This document shows positions 1 through 5,976 of a DNA stretch of 7,132 nucleotides, piece by piece. Every line of letters starts with the position of its first letter. Position 1 is the first letter of the stretch. The stretch is taken from positions 1-7,132 of the forward strand of contig QIEB01000583.1 in assembly GCA_003229495.1 (NCBI GenBank). The letters run 5' to 3'. Source of the DNA: Flammeovirgaceae bacterium. GTDB lineage: Bacteria > Bacteroidota > Bacteroidia > Cytophagales > Cyclobacteriaceae. The notes beneath the pieces are model-generated. The model searched no databases. It had not been told where the DNA came from and worked only from the letters and a program-made list of their open reading frames with translations. The translations under genes were made by a program, and so were the position numbers.

Positions 1-32
1 GCCCCATGCTCTATGCCCCATGCCCCATGCCC
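1..32. repeat. 7-base tandem repeat (GCCCCAT), cut by window edge
   Basis: Four heptamer units can be read: GCCCCAT (1-7), GCTCTAT (8-14), GCCCCAT (15-21) and GCCCCAT (22-28), followed by a partial GCCC (29-32). The array ends exactly where the stop codon of the minus-strand reductase begins, and it probably continues to the left beyond the window. Similar low-complexity heptamer runs are scattered between genes in many Bacteroidota genomes; that is recalled family knowledge, not something tested here. No function can be assigned. Confidence 0.85.
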
Positions 33-557
33 TTAAAAATTAACCAGGTCTTTTATTTGCATGTCCAGCAATTCTAGAATCAATTCATCATCTATTCTAC
101 TCTCTGTCAGAAGTTTTTCAATTCCCGGCATTCTCACTTTTAGGGGCAACACGTGCATACCCAGATAGTTGAGAATATCCGTCAGGTGGCTCAAAGCCAA
201 AGCCCCGCCTTGTACACCTGAGGACAAGCCTACCAATGCGCATTTCTTGTCTTTGAATGACACAGGATAATCAATTCCATCGATAAAGGCCTTAAGCACT
301 CCGGGAAAAGAACCGTTGTATTCCGGTACCACAAAAACTAACTTGCCGGAATTTATGATTAGTTCAGTCATCTGGTTGAATGCCTGATTCTTGCCGGTAT
401 TTTCATACAAGGCCGACCAAACAAAGTCAGCCGGTAGGTCCTGTAAATCTAAAATACTGCTTTCCTCCCCTGCCTGTGTCAAAAGCTCCCGGTAGAATTC
501 TGAAACTACTCTGGAAACCGAAGACTTTCGATTGGTACCACTAATAATAGTAATCAT
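33..557 (-). CDS. NADPH-dependent FMN reductase family protein
   Basis: This is a 174-residue flavodoxin-fold oxidoreductase of the NADPH-dependent FMN reductase (chromate/azo/quinone reductase-like) family, expected to be a cytosolic FMN-binding dimer that reduces flavin, quinone or similar acceptors with NAD(P)H. The N-terminal beta strand leads into a phosphate-binding loop, SGTNRKSSVSR (residues 6-16). The family hallmark PEYNGSFPGVLKAFIDG lies at residues 78-94, and a glycine-rich loop GLSSGVQGG at 110-118 fits the isoalloxazine contact. The length is normal for the family. The frame stays open upstream to 632, but the start is placed at the ATG at 555-557 because the protein core MITIISGTNR begins there; the 25 extra residues of the longer version look like translated promoter and would overlap the phosphorylase start. 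No Shine-Dalgarno sequence is visible, as is usual in this phylum. It is transcribed divergently from the phosphorylase. The substrate cannot be told from sequence. Confidence 0.9.
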   Translation of the reverse strand: MITIISGTNRKSSVSRVVSEFYRELLTQAGEESSILDLQDLPADFVWSALYENTGKNQAFNQMTELIINSGKLVFVVPEYNGSFPGVLKAFIDGIDYPVSFKDKKCALVGLSSGVQGGALALSHLTDILNYLGMHVLPLKVRMPGIEKLLTESRIDDELILELLDMQIKDLVNF

Positions 558-596
558 ACTTATTTCAAATGGTGGGTAAAGATAGTTGGAAAAACT

Positions 597-604
597 TATT
601 TTTG
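597..604 (+). promoter_or_regulatory. Candidate -7 promoter element for the purine nucleoside phosphorylase
   Basis: TATTTTTG matches the Bacteroidota -7 consensus TAnnTTTG in every fixed position. It would give a transcript starting near 610 and a leader of about 15-20 bases before the ATG at 627. No TTG-like -33 element is present at the expected 19-21 base spacing, so the call rests on the -7 box and its position alone. Confidence 0.35.
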
Positions 605-626
605 ATCGATACTTAAAAAATGTACC

Positions 627-1436
627 ATGCACAAGATTTCCGAAGCGACTTCATATATTCAACAACAGTACCCTACTCAGCCGTTGTTTGGTATCATTCT
701 TGGCACTGGTCTGGGATCGCTGGTAAATGAAGTTAAAATTGATAAATCCATCAATTATCAGAATATCCCCCACTTTCCGATTTCAACTGTCGAGAGCCAT
801 TCAGGCCGGTTGATCTTTGGTACGCTTGGCAATGCCAAAGTAGTGGTGATGCAAGGTAGATTTCATTATTACGAGGGCTACACTATGAAAGAAGTGACCT
901 TCCCTGTCAGGGTTATGAAAAATCTGGGGATTACCAAGCTGTTTGTTTCGAATGCTGCCGGGAGTTTAAATCCAGCCTATGAGTTGAGTGATTTGATGAT
1001 AATCAATGATCACATAAACTTACAACCTGATAGCCCATTGAGAGGTGCAAACCTGGACCCCATGGGCCCCCGGTTTCCAGATATGAGCGATGCATATGAC
1101 CGGGAATTAATCGGACAAGCTATGGAGATAGCTGCTGACCTGCGCATACCCTGTCGCCAGGGGGTATATGTTTCTGTGCCTGGTCCTTCATTGGAAACTG
1201 TGGCGGAATATAAATACCTGCGGGTGATTGGAGGCGATGCGGTAGGAATGTCTACTGTCCCTGAAAACCTGGTAGCCCGTCATATGGGCCTTCCTTGTTT
1301 TGCAGTCTCGGTGATCACCGATCTGGGTGTTCCTGGTAAGATAAAAAAGATCAATATAGATGATGTCATCGCAGCAGCCAAAGCCGCAGAACCCGGAATG
1401 ACGCAACTAATGAAACAACTAATTGCCCGACAGTAG
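627..1436 (+). CDS. punA: Purine nucleoside phosphorylase (trimeric, inosine/guanosine-type family)
   Basis: The 269-residue product belongs to the homotrimeric purine nucleoside phosphorylase family (PunA/XapA/human PNP), which splits purine nucleosides with phosphate to free base and ribose-1-phosphate in cytosolic purine salvage. Visible motifs, in order, are the phosphate loop GTGLG (26-30), HSGRL (58-62), GRFHYYEGY (77-85, with the catalytic-loop His80), NAAGS (109-113), GPRFPD (147-152), GPSLET (186-191, with the base-contacting Glu190) and GMSTVPE (207-213). By eye, Glu190 and Met208 match human Glu201 and Met219. The residue matching human Asn243 is Asp232 (VITDLG), and the residue matching human His257 is Ile244; both affect substrate recognition, so the purine preference may differ from classic 6-oxopurine enzymes. 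Length is typical. The ATG at 627 sits just before the conserved core, with no Shine-Dalgarno sequence. The gene ends in tandem TAG TAG stops. The symbol is by family only. Confidence 0.93.
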   Translation: MHKISEATSYIQQQYPTQPLFGIILGTGLGSLVNEVKIDKSINYQNIPHFPISTVESHSGRLIFGTLGNAKVVVMQGRFHYYEGYTMKEVTFPVRVMKNLGITKLFVSNAAGSLNPAYELSDLMIINDHINLQPDSPLRGANLDPMGPRFPDMSDAYDRELIGQAMEIAADLRIPCRQGVYVSVPGPSLETVAEYKYLRVIGGDAVGMSTVPENLVARHMGLPCFAVSVITDLGVPGKIKKINIDDVIAAAKAAEPGMTQLMKQLIARQ

Positions 1437-1503
1437 TAGGTAGTCCTCCTGTTTTAGAAAAAACCAAACAATGCAACGCATGTAATATTAAATATCCATA
1501 TAC

Positions 1504-1534
1504 TTTCAAATAAAACATTCACTTCCTAGTTTTA
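1504..1534 (+). promoter_or_regulatory. Weak candidate promoter for the gldA cluster
   Basis: TTTC at 1504-1507 and TAGTTTTA at 1527-1534 are 19 bases apart. They resemble the Bacteroidota -33 (TTTG) and -7 (TAnnTTTG) elements with one mismatch each. The predicted start would lie only about 10 bases before the gldA ATG. The 112-base gap after the phosphorylase suggests a promoter here, but this AT-rich stretch could yield such a match by chance. Confidence 0.25.
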
Positions 1535-1548
1535 CAGGCAGTTGTGTT

Positions 1549-2487
1549 ATGTCCATAGCGGTAAAAAATCTCACCAAAACATTTGGCCGCCAAAAGGCCT
1601 TGGATAATATTTCCTTTGACATCAAAAAGGGGGAAATTGTAGGATTTTTGGGTCCTAATGGCGCTGGTAAGTCTACTACCATGAAAATTGCCACCTGTTA
1701 TTTACCGCCAACCTCCGGTTCATTGGAGGTGTGTGGGTTAGAAGTCACTGTACATCCGCTTGAAGTACGACATCAGATCGGCTACTTGCCCGAGCACAAC
1801 CCCTTATATCTGGATATGTATGTGCACGAATACCTGGAATTTATTGGACACCTACATCAACTCAAGAGGAAGTTTCTTCGCGACAGTGTCCGAAGGGTGG
1901 TAGATATGTTCGGCTTAAAAAAAGAGCAGAACAAGTTGATTGGGGCGTTGTCCAAAGGCTATCGACAAAGGGTGGGTCTGGCCCAGGCGTTGATCCATGA
2001 CCCCAAGGTACTGATATTGGACGAGCCCACCACCGGACTGGACCCCAATCAGATCACTGAGATACGAAATTTGATCAGGGATGTAAGCCGGGAGAAGACA
2101 GTGCTGTTTTCCACCCATATTATGCAGGAAGTGCAGGCCTTGTGCCAGCGGGTGGTAATTATTGATAATGGTACCATAGTGACTGATAAGCCAGTGGATC
2201 AACTTAAAGATGCCGCCGGTACCAAGAATCCGTATTATACCGTGAGGGTATCTTTTGAGAACAAGGTCACAAAAGAGCAGTTGAGCAACATAGAAGGTGT
2301 GGTTGAAGTGACCGAAGATGTTGACGGTGGTTTTTTGTTGTTAACTCCTGATCCACAGGACATACGTGCAACAATTTTCCATCATGCAGTGGCACAACAC
2401 TGGACGTTGGTTGAATTAACGGAGAAATCCCACAGCCTGGAACAGATCTTCAAAGACCTGACCGGAAAAGGAGGTGGGGGTGATTAG
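1549..2487 (+). CDS. gldA: GldA, ATP-binding subunit of the gliding-motility ABC transporter
   Basis: The 312-residue product is the cytosolic ATPase of the GldAFG ABC transporter, which is required for gliding in Flavobacterium johnsoniae although its cargo is unknown. It has a complete nucleotide-binding domain: Walker A GPNGAGKST (35-43), a YLPEHNPLYLDMYV stretch (79-92) typical of GldA in which Glu82 occupies the usual Q-loop glutamine position, the ABC signature in the variant form LSKGYRQR (134-141), Walker B VLILDEP (154-160), the D-loop GLDP (163-166) and the switch His190. A C-terminal domain of roughly 90 residues follows, as in other drug-export-type ATPases, and ends in a glycine run, GKGGGGD. 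The ATG at 1549 directly precedes the first conserved strand. The stop overlaps the gldF start by 8 bases. In F. johnsoniae gldA lies apart from gldFG, but here they are joined. The name rests on sequence features plus the gldF and gldG neighbours; whether the host glides cannot be told. Confidence 0.93.
   Translation: MSIAVKNLTKTFGRQKALDNISFDIKKGEIVGFLGPNGAGKSTTMKIATCYLPPTSGSLEVCGLEVTVHPLEVRHQIGYLPEHNPLYLDMYVHEYLEFIGHLHQLKRKFLRDSVRRVVDMFGLKKEQNKLIGALSKGYRQRVGLAQALIHDPKVLILDEPTTGLDPNQITEIRNLIRDVSREKTVLFSTHIMQEVQALCQRVVIIDNGTIVTDKPVDQLKDAAGTKNPYYTVRVSFENKVTKEQLSNIEGVVEVTEDVDGGFLLLTPDPQDIRATIFHHAVAQHWTLVELTEKSHSLEQIFKDLTGKGGGGD
2468..2475 (+). promoter_or_regulatory. Strong Shine-Dalgarno sequence for gldF
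   Basis: AAGGAGGT is a full match to the anti-Shine-Dalgarno complement and lies 4 bases before a GTG codon at 2480-2482. This decides the gldF start: an alternative in-frame GTG at 2474 lies inside the Shine-Dalgarno sequence itself and cannot use it. The site is embedded in the last codons of gldA, encoding part of its glycine run. Such strong sites are rare at Bacteroidota starts. Confidence 0.6.
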
Positions 2488-3208
2488 TATCTTTAGAAAG
2501 GAGGTAGCCGGTTTCCTAAACTCCCTGATTGCCTACATGGTAATCAGTGTTTTCTTAACCGCTATGGGATTGATATTGTGGGTATTCCCGCAAACCAATG
2601 TGCTGGACTATGGCTTTGCTCAGTTGGAGTCGTTGTTTGGATTGGCACCCTATGTGTTCATGTTTCTTATTCCGGCCATTTGCATGAAGTTTTTTGCCGA
2701 GGAGAAGAAATCAGGGACCATGGAATTACTGTTTACCAGACCACTAACTGATCTGCAGGTGATCTTGGGTAAGTACTTTGCAGGCTTGTTCCTGGTTATA
2801 TTTTCATTGTTGCCCACCCTAATCTATTATTATACTGTCTATGAACTGGGCAGCCCTAAAGGTAATCTGGACAGTGCCGGAATTATGGGGTCTTATATTG
2901 GACTGTTATTGTTGGGTTCATTTTTCACTGCACTGGGGGTATTGGCTTCTTCTGTCACCGAGAATCAAATTGTGGCATTTATTCTGGGGGCATTTTTGTG
3001 CTTTATTTGGTATGATGGCATAGACGCTTTAGCATCCTTGCAGGCTGTTGGCACAGCCGGACACATGTTTGAACGACTAGGGGTGGTTTACCATTACAAT
3101 GCGCTTAGCCGTGGATTGATGGACAGCCGCGATATCCTGTATTTTCTCAGCATCACTGCAGCTACCATTCTATTGACAAATTTAGTAATTGGCAGTAGAA
3201 AATGGTAA
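2480..3208 (+). CDS. gldF: GldF, permease subunit of the gliding-motility ABC transporter
   Basis: The 242-residue product is an ABC-2-type integral inner-membrane permease. Six hydrophobic segments can be drawn at about residues 16-36, 54-70, 98-119, 138-157, 162-181 and 218-237. The short cytosolic N-terminus ISIFRKEVAGFLNS is typical of GldF. The loop between helices 2 and 3, EEKKSGTMELLFTRPLTD (74-91), is the hallmark ABC-2 coupling region that meets the ATPase. The start is taken as GTG at 2480 because of the upstream AAGGAGGT; a start at 2474 would add two residues. The gene overlaps gldA by 8 bases and gldG by 7, so the three subunits are surely co-translated. Established work in F. 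johnsoniae shows that GldF is needed for gliding together with GldA and GldG; a role in export or in assembling surface proteins remains unproven. Confidence 0.92.
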   Translation: MISIFRKEVAGFLNSLIAYMVISVFLTAMGLILWVFPQTNVLDYGFAQLESLFGLAPYVFMFLIPAICMKFFAEEKKSGTMELLFTRPLTDLQVILGKYFAGLFLVIFSLLPTLIYYYTVYELGSPKGNLDSAGIMGSYIGLLLLGSFFTALGVLASSVTENQIVAFILGAFLCFIWYDGIDALASLQAVGTAGHMFERLGVVYHYNALSRGLMDSRDILYFLSITAATILLTNLVIGSRKW

Positions 3209-4890
3209 GCAGGAATTCAAAGATAAAAACGGATGTACTCCGATTCTTGATCGGACTGATGCTGCTGGTGATCCTAAATCAGCTTGCCGGACATTTTCCT
3301 GTTCGATGGGACCTGACTGAAGAAAAGAGATTTTCTATTCAACCAGCTACTAAAGAGCTGTTGCAAAACCTGGAAAATGTAGTTTATGTCGACGTCTACC
3401 TTGACGGGGAGCTGCCTGCTGGTTTTGCCCGTCTCAAAAAGTCCATCCGGGAAACATTAGATGAGTTTCGGGTTTATGCCGGGGACAACCTGCAATACAA
3501 ATTTGTAGACCCAAATCAGGCGACCACTGCTTCAACGCGTAATCAATTCTATGGCAATTTGGCGGAGAAAGGTATTCAACCCTCCAACGTGATTGATACC
3601 AGGGATGGCCAACGTATAGAAAAGCTGCTTTTTCCGGGGGCGATAGTCGCCCAAGGTTCTCAGGAAAGGGGTGTACTATTGTTGAAAGGCAACAAAGGGA
3701 CAGGTCCGGATGAACAACTCAATCAAAGCATAGAAGGTTTAGAGTATGAGCTGGCAGCTGCAATCAGGGGGCTGTCATCAAATGACCAACAACGAATTGG
3801 GTTGGTCTGGGGTCATGGTGAGCTAGGAGACAGGGATATTGTCGATCTCACTACCAACTTGTCAGAACATTATGATCTTGGGGATGTAAATTTATCCATC
3901 TATCAAGATTTGATCGGCTATGACGCACTGTTGATACTAAAACCCACCCAACCATTCTCAGAGATTGAAAAATACCACCTGGACCAGTTTTTAATGCAAG
4001 GAGGAAAAGCCATGATGTTCCTCGATGCACTGCAGGTAGATATGGACAGCATCAAGGGGCCGGGTACTTTTGCATTTCCTTTCGAAACCAACCTGGATGA
4101 TATGCTTTTCCGGTACGGCCTCCGGATCAATAAGGACCTGGTAGTGGACCGGTTGGGTCAAAGGTATCCCATAATCGTAGGCACTGTGGGCAATCAACCA
4201 AATCTTCAATGGATGCCCTGGCCATTCTACCCTATAATTAACCGCACAGGCGAACATCCAATTGTAAAAAACCTGGATGCCCTAAGCACCAAGTTTACAT
4301 CCAGTATAGATACTGTCAAAGCAGTAGGAGTAATAAAGATCCCCTTGTTGTTTTCATCTCAATACTCAATGAAGGTGGATTACCCGGTGAAGGTTAGCCT
4401 AAATGATCTGCGGAAAGATTTTAACCCTGAAACTTTCAATCAGGGTCCAATACCAATAGCCTACCTGTTAGAAGGAAATTTTACTTCATTATACAAAAAC
4501 AGGATGCTTCCCAGGGGTGTTTCAACCCGACCCATTATATCTGAAGGCAACTCAAAGATCATTGTAGTGGCCGATGGTGATATGATGACCAGTGAGATTA
4601 ATCCCAAGACAGACCAGCCTTTACCCATGGGATTCGATCTTGCCTCTCAACAGGAGGCTTTTGCTAATAAAGATTTCCTCTTGAATTCCATGTCCTATTT
4701 ACTTAATGATCAGGGGATCATTAATGCCAGAAATAAGGAGATAAAGATCAGACCTTTGGACAGTATTCGTATTGCTGGTGAAAGACTCTCCTGGCAGCTT
4801 TTTAATTTGCTCACACCACTGGTTCTATTGGTAGGGTATGGGATTTTCAGACAATTTTTACGTAGACGAAAATACGCAAACTTTAAATGA
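3202..4890 (+). CDS. gldG: GldG, membrane-anchored auxiliary subunit of the gliding ABC transporter
   Basis: The 562-residue product belongs to the GldG / ABC-type auxiliary transport family. An N-terminal membrane helix (about 12-28) is followed by the family motif RWDLTEEKRFS (35-45) and VYLDGELPAGFARLKKS (65-81). A large domain, expected to be periplasmic, contains WGHGEL (203-208), a glutamine-amidotransferase-like-fold segment in relatives. Further on is LLEGNFTSLYKNR (422-434), a stretch typical of Bacteroidota GldG. A second helix near 533-551 and a basic tail (RRRK) return the C-terminus to the cytosol. Length is in the usual range. The ATG at 3202 overlaps the gldF stop by 7 bases, and the TGA stop shares ATGA with the next gene. 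The biochemical role is unknown; partner binding or substrate capture for GldAF is inferred. A GGGCGA/TCGCCC hairpin at 3638-3652 lies inside the reading frame with no evident meaning. Confidence 0.92.
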   Translation: MVSRNSKIKTDVLRFLIGLMLLVILNQLAGHFPVRWDLTEEKRFSIQPATKELLQNLENVVYVDVYLDGELPAGFARLKKSIRETLDEFRVYAGDNLQYKFVDPNQATTASTRNQFYGNLAEKGIQPSNVIDTRDGQRIEKLLFPGAIVAQGSQERGVLLLKGNKGTGPDEQLNQSIEGLEYELAAAIRGLSSNDQQRIGLVWGHGELGDRDIVDLTTNLSEHYDLGDVNLSIYQDLIGYDALLILKPTQPFSEIEKYHLDQFLMQGGKAMMFLDALQVDMDSIKGPGTFAFPFETNLDDMLFRYGLRINKDLVVDRLGQRYPIIVGTVGNQPNLQWMPWPFYPIINRTGEHPIVKNLDALSTKFTSSIDTVKAVGVIKIPLLFSSQYSMKVDYPVKVSLNDLRKDFNPETFNQGPIPIAYLLEGNFTSLYKNRMLPRGVSTRPIISEGNSKIIVVADGDMMTSEINPKTDQPLPMGFDLASQQEAFANKDFLLNSMSYLLNDQGIINARNKEIKIRPLDSIRIAGERLSWQLFNLLTPLVLLVGYGIFRQFLRRRKYANFK

Positions 4891-5834
4891 TGGTAAATAA
4901 AACCATATCCCTTGCGATGCTATTGGTTTTCCTGATAATGGTGTCAGTAGCCCTTAGTTTTTGGCAAAAGGGGACGGGAGGAACAAAAGTTGATCAAGAC
5001 CTATTTGCGATAGATGATATTGACCCCATAGACCGGGTGGTTATTAGCCGGGCGGGGAAAGTCATTGACTGCCGGGCGTTTTCCAGAGGATTTTTGATCA
5101 ATGGTAAATTTCCAATGGATGAGAACCTGTTAACCGTGCTGGCCGCTGTTTTACAACAGGTAAGGGTCCAGAGGCCCCTGGTGGGGCAGGAAGGGCAAGA
5201 GGCTTGGGCAAGAATACAGGAATCAGGAAGTCACGTGAAAATTTATGAGGGAGAGGAAATGCTTATCTCCTACTGGACTGGCGGAGATGAATCAAAGCAA
5301 AACTCCTACTTTGCCACCGAGGACGGTGAGGTATACCTGGTGCGTCTTCCTGGTTATTTCAGCTATGTGAGCGGACTTTTTGAGCTGCCCCTGTGGAAAT
5401 GGCGCAGCCTGACGGTATTTTTCAATACCTGGCGATCACTACTTTCATTCAGCTACAAGGACCCTTCGCAACCTGATAATAACTTTGAAATTAATTATCG
5501 GGACCCATTTTTTTCAGTTTCCGGGATACATCGGTTGGACAGTAACCGGGTAATGAACTATCTGCAGGACCTGGTAACCCTTAGGGCCTCCTCGGTAGTT
5601 GATACCCTGTATGAGGGGAAACCATGGCTAGAGTTGTCAACTACAGATATTGACCCTGTGAAAAACCAGACTTTGTTATTATATGGTGATACTTCACAAA
5701 GCACCATCCTTGGTAGGGTAGGGGAGCAGTATTTTATATTCCGTACCATGAGTTTAGCACCAATCCTTAAGAACACGGGGTATTTCGAACATCGAACTCC
5801 GAACATCGAACACCGAATGTCGAAGAATCGCTAA
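4887..5834 (+). CDS. DUF4340-like membrane-anchored protein, fourth gene of the gld cluster
   Basis: This 315-residue protein of unknown function begins with a single signal-anchor helix (about 6-25) and continues with a soluble, beta-rich domain that should face the periplasm. Residues such as IDRVVISRAGKV (48-59), GEVYLVRLPGY (147-157) and the aromatic LPLWKWRSLTVF (167-178) resemble the DUF4340 pattern, in which a strand pair is followed by a tryptophan-rich segment. DUF4340 proteins commonly lie beside GldG-family genes in other phyla, which supports the assignment. The start ATG overlaps the gldG stop as ATGA, and a second ATG follows at 4890, so translation should be coupled. It most likely acts with GldG and GldF in the transporter. 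The last 15 residues (301-315, EHRTPNIEHRMSKNR) are encoded by a 7-base tandem repeat and look like a late extension; the ancestral protein probably ended near NTGYF (296-300). The DUF4340 match was made by eye. Confidence 0.8.
   Translation: MMVNKTISLAMLLVFLIMVSVALSFWQKGTGGTKVDQDLFAIDDIDPIDRVVISRAGKVIDCRAFSRGFLINGKFPMDENLLTVLAAVLQQVRVQRPLVGQEGQEAWARIQESGSHVKIYEGEEMLISYWTGGDESKQNSYFATEDGEVYLVRLPGYFSYVSGLFELPLWKWRSLTVFFNTWRSLLSFSYKDPSQPDNNFEINYRDPFFSVSGIHRLDSNRVMNYLQDLVTLRASSVVDTLYEGKPWLELSTTDIDPVKNQTLLLYGDTSQSTILGRVGEQYFIFRTMSLAPILKNTGYFEHRTPNIEHRMSKNR
5786..5827 (+). repeat. 7-base tandem repeat (CGAACAT) inside the 3' end of a gene
   Basis: Six units follow each other: CGAACAT, CGAACTC, CGAACAT, CGAACAC, CGAATGT and CGAAGAA. 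Because 7 is not a multiple of 3, the reading frame returns to phase every 21 bases, which gives a 7-residue protein repeat (EHRTPNI, EHRMSKN). The array encodes the C-terminal tail of the DUF4340-like protein and stops just before its TAA. Confidence 0.85.
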
Positions 5835-5925
5835 TCTATTGTTCTATTGTTCAAATGTTCTATTATTCAATTGTTCAATTATTCTATTATTCTATTATTC
5901 TATCGTTCCCATGGTTGTTCCCATG
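5834..5925. repeat. 8-base tandem repeat (TTCTATTG) before dnaN
   Basis: From 5834 to 5913 ten 8-base units can be laid end to end with consensus TTCTATT(G/A). Variants include TTCAAATG, TTCAATTG, TTCTATCG and finally TTCCCATG; the first unit starts with A instead of T. Four bases, GTTG (5914-5917), interrupt the phase, and an eleventh unit, TTCCCATG (5918-5925), follows. The array fills most of the gap between the DUF4340-like gene and dnaN. It has no open frame of note and no clear terminator. Confidence 0.85.
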
Positions 5926-5944
5926 TTTTTTATTTTTAAATTTG
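5915..5944 (+). promoter_or_regulatory. dnaN promoter of the Bacteroidota type
   Basis: TTG at 5915-5917 and TAAATTTG at 5937-5944 match the -33 and -7 elements of the Bacteroidota primary sigma factor, with a spacer of exactly 19 bases. Transcription would begin near 5950, giving a leader of about 26 bases before the dnaN ATG. The -33 element is the GTTG that interrupts the 8-base repeat array, so the array supplies both the upstream flank and part of the spacer. Confidence 0.65.
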
Positions 5945-5976
5945 CCTGCAAAACCACTCATAAATATTAGTTCAAT

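Noticed and set aside
577..584. Minus-strand TATCTTTA as a promoter for the FMN reductase
   Set aside because: One mismatch to TAnnTTTG and no -33 element at the right distance; position is plausible but the support is too thin for a feature.
558..632. Extended N-terminus of the FMN reductase
   Set aside because: The extra 25 residues do not resemble the flavodoxin-fold start and would run through the divergent promoter region into the phosphorylase start codon.
1437..1470. AGGTAGTCCT followed by GTTTT as a terminator after the phosphorylase
   Set aside because: The stem is only 3 bp with a short mixed T-run, below what an intrinsic terminator needs.
3638..3652. Perfect 6-bp hairpin GGGCGA-TAG-TCGCCC
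   Set aside because: It lies in the middle of gldG, has no following T-run, and fits ordinary codons (GAIVAQ); chance is the simplest explanation.
5834..5976. Replication origin or CRISPR array next to dnaN
   Set aside because: No DnaA-box-like TTATCCACA sequences are visible, and the repeats are 8-base microsatellite units with no spacers.
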